From: ZC4RG35 sp040878345
GTDB lineage: Bacteria > Actinomycetota > Acidimicrobiia > Spongiisociales > ZC4RG35
Length of the DNA stretch: 47,292 nt
Reading direction: 5' to 3'
Assembly: GCA_040878345.1 (NCBI GenBank)
Contig: JBBDML010000038.1
Coordinates: 1-47,292 of the forward strand
This document shows, in pieces, positions 6,156-13,534 of the stretch (within the stretch, counting starts at the first letter, position 1; each line of letters starts with the position of its first letter). A model generated the notes under the pieces. The model was not told the DNA's origin. It saw nothing but the letters and a program-made list of their open reading frames with translations, and made no database searches. Both the position numbers and the translations under genes were made by a program.

Positions 6156-8101
6156 ATCTCGATGTCCACGATCTTCTTGAGCCAGAAGATTCCGGCGCCC
6201 ATCATCAACACGCCCACTCCAATCGATATTCGCCCAAAATTGGTATCGAGCAGCGGCTGCAGGTATTCCGGGTTGGTGGTCCAGAGGAACAGGGCCATGG
6301 CGAAGGGGAGGATCCCGAGCACGAAGGCGGAGATGCGTCCTTCGGCGGTAAGAGCCTGGATCTCTCCTTTTAGCCGGTTCCTGGCCCTCATGGTGTCACC
6401 CACCGTCTGGAGCACTTCAGCCAGGTTCCCGCCGACCTCGCGTTGGATCTCGATGGCCATCACCGCCCACTCGAAGTCCTTCGATTGGGTTCGGTCCACT
6501 ATCCCCCGGAGGGAGTCGCCGACGGTGCGGCCCAACCGGGCCTCGGCAATGGCCCGACCGAACTCACGGGCGGTGGGGTTGGGGGCTTCGGAGGCCACGG
6601 CCTCGGTGGACTGGAGCAAGGAGTAACCGGCGCGGAGCGAGGTCGACATCAGGGTGAGGGTGTCGGGGAGCTGCTTCTCGAATCTCGTCCGTTCCCGACC
6701 CCCGGCGAAGTTGACCAGACCGGCAAAGAGGAGGAGGAGGCCACCGAACGCGATCGCACCGAATGTCAGACCATTGAAGATCCCGAGGAAGACCCCGCCC
6801 ACCGCTGCCAGCCCGATCATGGCGAGGATCGCCTCGCCGGAGGTCATCGGAATGTTGGCCTGCTCCAGGGCGGAGTTGACACCGGATAGAAGGCCACGTC
6901 GCCGCACCTCCTCCTCGGCAGCCTGGCTGAATCGGTTGAGGATCGGGATCCGCTCCAGGAAAGCCCTCTTCTCCTCCAGCGGGCGACCCCTGCGGCCGTA
7001 GGCCTGAAGACGCTTGGCAAACCTCCCGGGATCGTCGGTATCTTCACGCCCGAACAGGATCACCAGGAACAGGAAGACGGTGAGGCCCATGCCGGCGGCG
7101 CCGACCAAGACCAGTGTGCCCAAATCGAGGGCAGCCCCACCTTCGATGACTGCGGTGGTCACCGGGGCCAGGGTGGAGGTGGTGGTCGGCCCGGCGACGG
7201 TGGTGGTAGTGGTGGCGAATCCTGACACCGAGAAGGTGGCGGTGGAGGTGAATCCTTGGTAGGCGACCACGAACTCGGCCTCGCCGGGCACGTTCGCGGG
7301 AGATCGGAAACGGGCCACCAGGGTGTTGGAGATCTCACGCCCGATCTCCCCGTAGAGCGCTGACAACGTGGATGGATCAGGAGTCGACAGGAACAGGCCG
7401 TTCCCGGCGTCGGCCACCGCTTGCAACGGCTGGGGGTTGAAGTCGGGCGATTCCAGGGCCACACCGAACACCCTGACATCACTGTCGGCCACCGCGGCAA
7501 CGGCCTCCTCCAGGGTGGCTGTAGAGGCGGTGTCATCACCGTCGCTGAGTACGATCAGGTTGGGAAGGAGCTCCTGTGCCGAGATGGCGCCAAAGAGCCC
7601 CACTCCCTGGACGACCGCATCGTTGAAGGCTGTCTCACCCACCGCCTCGATTGCTGCGATCTGGGCGATCAGGTCATCCTTGTTACTGGTGAACCCCGAC
7701 ACCACCTGGACCGTGTCGGCAAATGTGAGCAGGGCAAGTTGATCGGTCGGCCCTGCCTGGTTGACGAAACTGGTCGCCGCCGCCTTGGCCGCCTCCAGCG
7801 GCGCCCCGGCCATCGACCCGGATGCGTCGATAGCGAGAGCAACCCCGACGGGGACAGACGACTCACCAAGGGTGGCCACCTCGAGATCGGTGACCTCTTC
7901 GCCGTTGACGGTGATGTCGAGGGCCGCCGGGTCGGGGGCGGTGGTGAAGTTGCGGAACTCGATGACTAGCAGGGACTGGCCACCGTCGGGATAGCGCGAC
8001 CCGTTGAAATCGACGATCTCGACAGCCTGGTCTGTGGTCTGCCCGAGAGCCGGGAGGGCTCCCAGGACCAGAGCCGCAATGACTACCAGTGCCCTTCTCA
8101 T
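6152..8101 (-). CDS. tadB: Fusion protein: secreted von Willebrand factor A domain joined to TadB platform protein
   Basis: A 649-aa protein of two parts. Residues 1-20 are a signal peptide (MRRALVVIAALVLGALPALG). Residues about 85-265 form a VWA domain with a full MIDAS set: DASGS at 92-96, Thr157 in GETAF, and Asp187 in LSDGDD. A Thr-rich linker (about 297-316, TTTTTVAGPTTTSTLAP) leads to a membrane helix (327-350). A charged region follows, then a T2SSF/TadB domain (about 475-605, LPDTLTLMSTSLRAGYSLL) and C-terminal helices. The VWA domain should therefore lie outside the membrane and the T2SSF domain inside. MIDAS VWA domains bind metal and protein ligands, so an adhesive or pilus-guiding role is inferred. 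ATGA overlaps with both neighbours argue against an assembly artefact. Standard TadB is about 300 aa and lacks the first half. Confidence 0.93.
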   Translation of the reverse strand: MRRALVVIAALVLGALPALGQTTDQAVEIVDFNGSRYPDGGQSLLVIEFRNFTTAPDPAALDITVNGEEVTDLEVATLGESSVPVGVALAIDASGSMAGAPLEAAKAAATSFVNQAGPTDQLALLTFADTVQVVSGFTSNKDDLIAQIAAIEAVGETAFNDAVVQGVGLFGAISAQELLPNLIVLSDGDDTASTATLEEAVAAVADSDVRVFGVALESPDFNPQPLQAVADAGNGLFLSTPDPSTLSALYGEIGREISNTLVARFRSPANVPGEAEFVVAYQGFTSTATFSVSGFATTTTTVAGPTTTSTLAPVTTAVIEGGAALDLGTLVLVGAAGMGLTVFLFLVILFGREDTDDPGRFAKRLQAYGRRGRPLEEKRAFLERIPILNRFSQAAEEEVRRRGLLSGVNSALEQANIPMTSGEAILAMIGLAAVGGVFLGIFNGLTFGAIAFGGLLLLFAGLVNFAGGRERTRFEKQLPDTLTLMSTSLRAGYSLLQSTEAVASEAPNPTAREFGRAIAEARLGRTVGDSLRGIVDRTQSKDFEWAVMAIEIQREVGGNLAEVLQTVGDTMRARNRLKGEIQALTAEGRISAFVLGILPFAMALFLWTTNPEYLQPLLDTNFGRISIGVGVLMMGAGIFWLKKIVDIEI

Positions 8102-9453
8102 CTGCGGGCGAATGGCTCCGGGTCGAAGAGGTCGGCAGGGAGCCTGATGCCTTGGTTCTCCAGGTCCTCCGAGAAACTGGGTCGGATCCCGGTGGCCTTG
8201 AGACGGCCCTTGTAGGCCCCCTCGTCGTCGACGCCCATCCCGAAGTCGAATAGGAACAGGTCCTGAAGTGTGATGATCTCACCCTCCATGCCCTCGACCT
8301 CGGTGACGTGGGTGACACGTCGGGTCCCGTCCTTGAGACGGGAGACGTGGACGATCAGGTCGACGGCGGATGACACCTGCTCGCGGATGGCCTTGACCGG
8401 GAGGTCGAACCCGGCCATCAGCACCATGGTCTCGATACGGGAGAGGGTGTCACGGGGGCTATTGGAGTGAACCGTTGTCAGCGAGCCGTCATGACCGGTG
8501 TTCATCGCCTGGAGCATGTCGAGCGCCTCGGCGCCACGGACCTCACCAACGACGATGCGGTCGGGACGCATGCGAAGGGTGTTCCTCACCAGGTCGCGGA
8601 TGGTCACCTGGCCCTGGCCCTCGATATTCGCCGGTCTGGACTCGAGCGTGAGGACGTGCTCCTGGTGGAGCTGGAGCTCGGCGGCATCCTCGACGGTGAC
8701 GATGCGCTCATCGCCCGGGATGTAGGCCGAGACCACGTTCAGAGTGGTGGTCTTGCCCGAGCCGGTGCCGCCCGAGATCAAGAGGTTGAGACGGCCCCTG
8801 ACACAGGCCCGGAGAAAGTCGGCCACCCGTTGGGTGAGCGTTCCGAAGCTGATCAGGTCGGCCTCCTGGAACGGGTCGACCGCGAACTTCCGGATGGTGA
8901 GGAAAGGCCCGCCGATGGCCAGGGGGTGGATGATGGCGTTGACACGGGAGCCGTCGGGAAGACGGGCGTCGACCATGGGGGTGGCCTCGTCGACACGACG
9001 GCCGATCTGGCCAACGATCTTGTCGATGATCCGACGCAGATGGACCTCGTCGACGAAACGGACGTCAGAGCGATGGATCTTCCCGGAGCGCTCGAAGTAG
9101 ACGTCGTAGGGGCCATTGGCCATGACTTCGGTGACCTCGGGGTCGTTGAGCAACGGGTCTATTGGGCCGTACCCGAGGACATCGGACGCGATCTCGTTGA
9201 GCAGCGCACGCCGATCGGCCGAGGTGAGGGGAAGAGCCTGCTCCTGGTCGACCGCCCACTCCAACATCTCGATGACGCGAAGACGCAACTCGGCGTCCGA
9301 CATCCCACGGTCGTAGAGAGTCGGCCCCAGCTCCTCGACGACCTTGAAATGGAGACGGCCACGCAATTCGGACAGGGCGTCCGAACGGATGCTGGTGGAG
9401 TCGACCGACTCGGTCTGACGTGCAAGTGCGACTCTCTCGGATAGCGATGGCAC
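8098..9453 (-). CDS. tadA: Tad pilus assembly/secretion ATPase TadA (CpaF)
   Basis: A 451-aa secretion ATPase that powers Flp pilus assembly. The N-terminal domain (1-215) contains the CpaF signature ANGPYDVYFERSGKI. The catalytic domain has Walker A GGTGSGKTT at 228-236, an Asp box (VEDAAELQL, 254-262), Walker B with Glu304 (RIVVGEVRG) and a His box (GHDGSLTTVHS, 320-330), all intact. The start is a GTG at 9453 preceded by AAGGGG. The stop overlaps the start of the VWA-TadB gene, and 15 bp separate it from tadZ upstream. The complete motif set means it should be an active hexameric ATPase. No second motor or retraction ATPase is present in the window, as is usual for Tad systems. Confidence 0.96.
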   Translation of the reverse strand: MPSLSERVALARQTESVDSTSIRSDALSELRGRLHFKVVEELGPTLYDRGMSDAELRLRVIEMLEWAVDQEQALPLTSADRRALLNEIASDVLGYGPIDPLLNDPEVTEVMANGPYDVYFERSGKIHRSDVRFVDEVHLRRIIDKIVGQIGRRVDEATPMVDARLPDGSRVNAIIHPLAIGGPFLTIRKFAVDPFQEADLISFGTLTQRVADFLRACVRGRLNLLISGGTGSGKTTTLNVVSAYIPGDERIVTVEDAAELQLHQEHVLTLESRPANIEGQGQVTIRDLVRNTLRMRPDRIVVGEVRGAEALDMLQAMNTGHDGSLTTVHSNSPRDTLSRIETMVLMAGFDLPVKAIREQVSSAVDLIVHVSRLKDGTRRVTHVTEVEGMEGEIITLQDLFLFDFGMGVDDEGAYKGRLKATGIRPSFSEDLENQGIRLPADLFDPEPFARR

Positions 9454-9468
9454 TACTAACCCCTTTGT

Positions 9469-10656
9469 CTACTTTCGCCCGAACAGGCCGGTCTTGCCGG
9501 CCTCCTCGGGAATCTTGCCAGCGATCAGTTCGGCAACTGATTCGAAACCCTTGGCCACCTTCGACTTGGGCTCGGACTCCACGACCGGGCGGCCCTCGTT
9601 GACCGAGGCTGCCACCATGGCATCGGATGGGACGGATGCCGAGATCGGCATCTTCAACGCCCCTTCGATCTCCTTGTTGTCCAGCTTGGCCTTGGAGTTG
9701 CTCCGGTTCATGACCAGGCGGACATTGGAGGTGGTGAACTTGAGCAGCCTCAGGGTCTCCAGTGCCAGCTTGGCGTTCTTAACTGACGGCAGGTCCATAT
9801 CGACCAGCATCAGGATGTCGTCGGACTTCTCTATTAGCGAAAGGATCAGCTCGTCGAGCATCGAGGCGGTGTCGACCACCACGTAGTCGAAGCTCTCCTT
9901 GAGGACGTCGAGCATCTGCATCAACCCGGCGGTGGTGATGTCATCGGCGAAGGCGGGCTCCAAGGGCGCCGCCAGCACCTTGAGCCCGCTGGGGTGCTCG
10001 GTGAGCAAAGAGTCGAGGAGCTCGCCATCGAGGTGATGGAGCTCGTGCGAGGCGTTGACCATGGTGAACCGTGGCTCGAGCTGAAGCACCAGGCAGACGT
10101 CGCCAAACTGGAGGTCGGCGTCGACCAGGCACACCTTGATGTCGGGGATCCGATTGAGGAGAAGCGAGACATTGGTGGCCAGGACCGTCTTGCCACTTCC
10201 CCCCTTGGCCGACATCACCGTGACGATCCGGCCTCCCTTGTCTCGTGGGTGTGACGCCGATGAGGGTGTCGCCGCCGCCGTCTTGCGGTTGAGCACATCG
10301 TGGGCGAACCGCTCGATGGCGGCTTCGATCTTGGCCTCGTCCAGTGGGGCCTCGAGCACGTCGGAAACACCGGCTCGCATCCCACGCCGGAGCAGGTCGG
10401 CGGTGACCTCCTCGGCGATCAGCATCAACACCAGCCCAGGATCCGAGTTGTGGAGGGTCCGTATCTCGTCCATGGCGGCGTCGTCCTTGTAGGACGGGCC
10501 CAACAGGACCATCCGGACCCCACCCGACTCGATGGAGGAGAGGGCCTCCTCGATGCTTCGGGCCACGGGGAGACGCCCGTCGAAGAGCTCCTTCGCCTTG
10601 GAGACGAAGTCGTCGTCCTGATCCACGACCAGGAGATTGTGCTCAGCCATCGACAT
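9469..10656 (-). CDS. tadZ: Tad pilus localisation protein TadZ/CpaE (pseudo-receiver plus ParA-like ATPase)
   Basis: A 395-aa protein with an N-terminal receiver-like domain (about 6-120), a short Ala/Ser linker and a MinD/ParA-type ATPase (about 143-385). TadZ/CpaE proteins place the Tad machine, often at a pole. The ATPase keeps the deviant Walker A KGGSGKT (151-157) and the VDADLQFGD segment. The receiver retains the acidic cluster (VVDQDDDF) but has Gly-Pro (MVLLGPS, near residue 53) where a phospho-accepting Asp is expected, so it is probably not phosphorylated. This degenerate receiver is typical of the family. Start at ATG 10656 with AGAGGA seven bases upstream; the ATG at 10650 is an alternative. 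It lies second in the operon, 36 bp after cpaB. Confidence 0.92.
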   Translation of the reverse strand: MSMAEHNLLVVDQDDDFVSKAKELFDGRLPVARSIEEALSSIESGGVRMVLLGPSYKDDAAMDEIRTLHNSDPGLVLMLIAEEVTADLLRRGMRAGVSDVLEAPLDEAKIEAAIERFAHDVLNRKTAAATPSSASHPRDKGGRIVTVMSAKGGSGKTVLATNVSLLLNRIPDIKVCLVDADLQFGDVCLVLQLEPRFTMVNASHELHHLDGELLDSLLTEHPSGLKVLAAPLEPAFADDITTAGLMQMLDVLKESFDYVVVDTASMLDELILSLIEKSDDILMLVDMDLPSVKNAKLALETLRLLKFTTSNVRLVMNRSNSKAKLDNKEIEGALKMPISASVPSDAMVAASVNEGRPVVESEPKSKVAKGFESVAELIAGKIPEEAGKTGLFGRK

Positions 10657-10692
10657 CGGAATGTCCTCTTGCTATCTCAGTTTCCAGGTTGC

Positions 10693-11646
10693 TCAGCTGC
10701 CAAAGATCTGGTCGACCAGATCGCCGCCAAAGAGGTTGTCTATGACCACACCATTGGTCTCGACCTCGACGAAGTCCGGGGGAACCAGGGTAAGCCACAT
10801 CGAGCCGTTCTCGAAGGCGTACACGATTCGCTCGGCCTGCTCAGGCGTCACCTCGAGGGTGAAGATGGTGGCATTGGCCGGATCCTCGGCCGCGGCCTCC
10901 TCCCCCTCGACCGGAGTCGCCGCCGGGATCTGTCCGGTCTGGTCCTCGGTGTCCTCGACCCGCACGTCAGCGCCGACCGCCATCACCGGGATCCCTTGCA
11001 GGACGAATCGGGTGTAGGTGACCACGGTCGCCCCGGGGTCCTCTCCCTCTGGGGGAGTTCCCTCGGGGGGGAGGGTCACACCCTCGGACTCCACGGGGAG
11101 CTGGTTGAAGGCGATGTCGAGGGTGATGATCATGTTGATGCGATCGCCGGCCTCGATGAAGCCGTTGACCCCCTGGACGTTGGAGGTGGAGACCGTCAGG
11201 GCTTGCTTGCCCGAGGGGATCTGTTCCGCGAGTGGCTTGATGTCGACCGAAAGGGCGACCCACTGTGACGCGGTGATGATCGATCCGGCGGAGATGGGAC
11301 CTGCGGCGACCTTGCCGGTCAGGACCGTGCGCAGTTTCTCGGCACTGTCCAGGACGTCGGTGGGGACGTCGCCCAATTGGTCGACGTCCTGCTTGATCGG
11401 GCAGTTGCCGGCCGCGTCGAGAGCCAAGTCGGCGTCCTGACAACGGACGTCGGAGTCGAACCCCGAGAGAATGATCGAGCCTTCCTGACCCTCGGCGATC
11501 CCGACGGGCCCGGCCCGGAACACTGTGACGATCTCCTGATCGGCCTGGGCCTCCTTCTGCACGTTCTGCAGGAAGTTCCAAATCGCCCATGCGGCGAGTC
11601 CGGCCAGCACCAAGGCCACTAGAAGAACGATTGCTCTCCTACCCAT
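10693..11646 (-). CDS. cpaB: Flp pilus assembly protein CpaB/RcpC (SAF domain)
   Basis: A 317-aa protein anchored by one N-terminal helix (about 5-26, VLLVALVLAGLAAWAIWNFL), with the rest probably outside the membrane. The middle part (LRTVLTGKVAAGPISAGSIITASQW, then IPSGKQALTVSTSNVQGVNGFIEAGDRINMIITLDI) is the SAF domain plus RcpC region found in CpaB. The C-terminal half holds FTLEVTPEQAERIVYAFENGSMWLTLVPPD, also a CpaB hallmark. In diderms CpaB supports the secretin; in this likely monoderm it may bind the wall or guide the fibre. A Pro/Glu/Gly-rich insertion (near residues 175-195) is extra. The ATG at 11646 has GAAGGGGA upstream. It is the first gene of the Tad operon. Confidence 0.88.
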   Translation of the reverse strand: MGRRAIVLLVALVLAGLAAWAIWNFLQNVQKEAQADQEIVTVFRAGPVGIAEGQEGSIILSGFDSDVRCQDADLALDAAGNCPIKQDVDQLGDVPTDVLDSAEKLRTVLTGKVAAGPISAGSIITASQWVALSVDIKPLAEQIPSGKQALTVSTSNVQGVNGFIEAGDRINMIITLDIAFNQLPVESEGVTLPPEGTPPEGEDPGATVVTYTRFVLQGIPVMAVGADVRVEDTEDQTGQIPAATPVEGEEAAAEDPANATIFTLEVTPEQAERIVYAFENGSMWLTLVPPDFVEVETNGVVIDNLFGGDLVDQIFGS

Positions 11647-11766
11647 TGAGTCCCCTTCGGTTGTCCCCTCGCTTAGCCACCGACATTGCCGCGGTGGCTG
11701 CCTGAGGGCATAGTACCGGCGGGACTGAGCCCGCCATAAGCTTCAGGTCCAATTTCACAGAGGATT
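11647..11766 (-). promoter_or_regulatory. Structured 5' leader of the Tad operon
   Basis: Read on the minus strand, the 240-bp gap before cpaB contains three nested or adjacent stems: an outer CCTGA/TCAGG pair enclosing GGCGGG-CTCAGT-CCCGCC (arms at 11718-11723 and 11730-11735), and, nearer the gene, GCCACCG with CGGTGGC. The ribosome site GAAGGGGA follows. I do not recognise a named riboswitch; the conserved bases of the GEMM c-di-GMP classes are absent. The far part of the gap (11767-11886) is rich in C on the plus strand, and I see nothing definite there. Confidence 0.4.
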
Positions 11767-11886
11767 GTCGGACCTGCATCGGCCAGTCTTGAGGATTTCG
11801 ACAACATATCTATGGGGACTGAGACCCATTTGGTCGAGGCCCGACCGCCCTCTCCCCCCCTTTCAGCCCCTTGCTGACACATCACC

Positions 11887-13431
11887 TCAGCGCCGGCCGA
11901 TCCCCCGCTCTTTGAGCTCCCTGAGGATCGCCTCGAGAGAGGCGTCCACCGGCATGGGCGGTTGCTCCTCCACCTCGGCCCCGAACTCCCTCTCGAACTC
12001 ACGCTGCTGCTTTCGTGGCTTGCGCTTGTCCTCGGTCACCACCTTCTCCTGGCGCTCCGTGTAATCGGGCAGCGCCTGCTTGATGGACAGCGAGACCCGG
12101 CGGCGCTCGTCCTCCTTCTCGGTGATCTTGACGTTCACCTTCTGGCCGATGGATAGCTCCAACTCGGGCGACTCGACACGATGGATGGCGATCTCGGAGA
12201 CATGGACGAGTCCTTCGACGCCTTCTGCCACCGAGACGAACGCCCCGAACGGGACCGTCTTGGTCACGGTTCCCTCGACCACGTCGCCCACCTCGTGGGC
12301 ACCGGCGAATACATCCCATGGGTCCTCGCTGGTCTGGCGCATCGAGAGAGAGATCCGCTCCCGGTCCCGATCGACCTCCAAAACCTTGACCGTCACTTTG
12401 TCGCCCACTTTGACCATCTCACCGGGGTGGTTGACGTGCTGCCATGAGAGCTCGGAGACGTGAACCAGGCCGTCCATGCCTCCCAGGTCGACGAAGGCCC
12501 CGAAGTTGACCACCGACGAGATGGTGCCCTCCCTGACCTCACCCTCGGCGAGGTTGTCCATGAACTCGGTGCGCTCTTCGGCGAGGGCGTCTTCGAGATG
12601 AGCTCGTCTCGACAGGACGACGTTGTTCCGGGCCCGGTCGAGCTCGATCACCTTGGCGGTGATCGTCTGCCCTATGAAGGGGTCGAGATCCCTCACCCTG
12701 CGCATGTCGACCAGTGAGGCGGGGAGGAACCCACGCAACCCGATGTCGACGATCAAACCGCCCTTGACCACTTCGATGACGGTCCCCTCCACGGTCCCTT
12801 CGCTCTCCGAGATCTCCTGGATCCGCCCCCAAGCGCGCTCGTACATGGCCCGCTTCTTGGAGAGGATCATCCGGCCCTCGTCGTCCTCCATGTCGAGGAC
12901 CACGGCCTCGACGGTATCGCCGACGGCGACCACGTCCTTGGGGTCGACGTTGTTGCGAATCGAGAGCTCCCGGGTCGGGATCAGACCCTCCGACTTGTAC
13001 CCGACGTCGACCATGGCACCTTCGGCGTCGACGCTGACGATGGTCCCTTCCACCATGTCGCCCTCGCGGAATTGGAGGACCGTGGCCTCGATGGCGGCCT
13101 CGAAGTCGTCCATGATGTCGGCTGGGGCTGCCGGGGCCTCCGGCTCGGCAGCTGGGGCCTCCGGCTCGGCAGCTGGAGCGTCCGGCTCGGCAGCTGGGGC
13201 CTCCGGCTCGGCTGCTGGAGCGTCCTGGGCTTGGGGGGCTTCGAGTGGTGCCGGCTCTTCGGCGGCTGGCGGTGCTCCGGGGGTGGTGGCCCCGTTGGAG
13301 GCCTGGTCGAGGGTGGCCGTCTGGTCGCTGGTGGCTCCCCCGTCCGTGGTGATGGCCTCGGGGGTCTCGGGCGTCTGGGGCTTCTCCTCCTCAGGAGCGC
13401 CTATAGACGCGTTCTCTGGCTCTAATGACAT
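11887..13431 (-). CDS. rpsA: 30S ribosomal protein S1 with long Ala/Pro/Glu-rich N-terminal extension
   Basis: A 514-aa S1 protein, which helps mRNA bind the 30S subunit. Four S1 RNA-binding domains can be read: GDMVEGTIVSVDAEGAMVDVG, EGTVIEVVKGGLIVDIG, GTISSVVNFGAFVDLGGMDG and EGTVTKTVPFGAFVSVAEGV. The last two carry the classical GAFV core, and the first two are degenerate, as in other actinobacterial four-domain S1. The first 120 or so residues are a low-complexity acidic extension with tandem APAAEPE units, longer than in mycobacterial RpsA. I take the ATG at 13431 (MSLEPENAS); a longer frame from 13548 would run into the polA end. It follows polA by 103 bp, the usual actinobacterial order, but its usual next neighbour coaE is displaced by the Tad locus. 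Confidence 0.95.
   Translation of the reverse strand: MSLEPENASIGAPEEEKPQTPETPEAITTDGGATSDQTATLDQASNGATTPGAPPAAEEPAPLEAPQAQDAPAAEPEAPAAEPDAPAAEPEAPAAEPEAPAAPADIMDDFEAAIEATVLQFREGDMVEGTIVSVDAEGAMVDVGYKSEGLIPTRELSIRNNVDPKDVVAVGDTVEAVVLDMEDDEGRMILSKKRAMYERAWGRIQEISESEGTVEGTVIEVVKGGLIVDIGLRGFLPASLVDMRRVRDLDPFIGQTITAKVIELDRARNNVVLSRRAHLEDALAEERTEFMDNLAEGEVREGTISSVVNFGAFVDLGGMDGLVHVSELSWQHVNHPGEMVKVGDKVTVKVLEVDRDRERISLSMRQTSEDPWDVFAGAHEVGDVVEGTVTKTVPFGAFVSVAEGVEGLVHVSEIAIHRVESPELELSIGQKVNVKITEKEDERRRVSLSIKQALPDYTERQEKVVTEDKRKPRKQQREFEREFGAEVEEQPPMPVDASLEAILRELKERGIGRR
13133..13216. repeat. Four 21-bp tandem repeats inside rpsA
   Basis: Four head-to-tail 21-bp units begin at 13133, 13154, 13175 and 13196, with consensus GGGGCCTCCGGCTCGGCAGC plus T. 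They encode seven-residue APAAEP(E/D) repeats in the S1 N-terminal extension. Units differ by only a few bases, so copy number probably changes by slippage or recombination. Confidence 0.9.
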
Positions 13432-13534
13432 GTGTGGATAGTTACCTCTCAGAAGTGGGCTCTGCCGGCGCGGGCCGACAGGCGTGGAGGAGTCTACGCA
13501 TCGGGAGACAGTTTCGCCAAGGGAGTATTGGGTT

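Noticed and set aside
11647..11886. c-di-GMP (GEMM) riboswitch upstream of the Tad operon
   Set aside because: The conserved GEMM core sequences are not visible on either strand; only generic stems remain.
13133..13216. Possible CRISPR array
   Set aside because: The 21-bp units are contiguous with no spacers and encode a protein repeat in rpsA.
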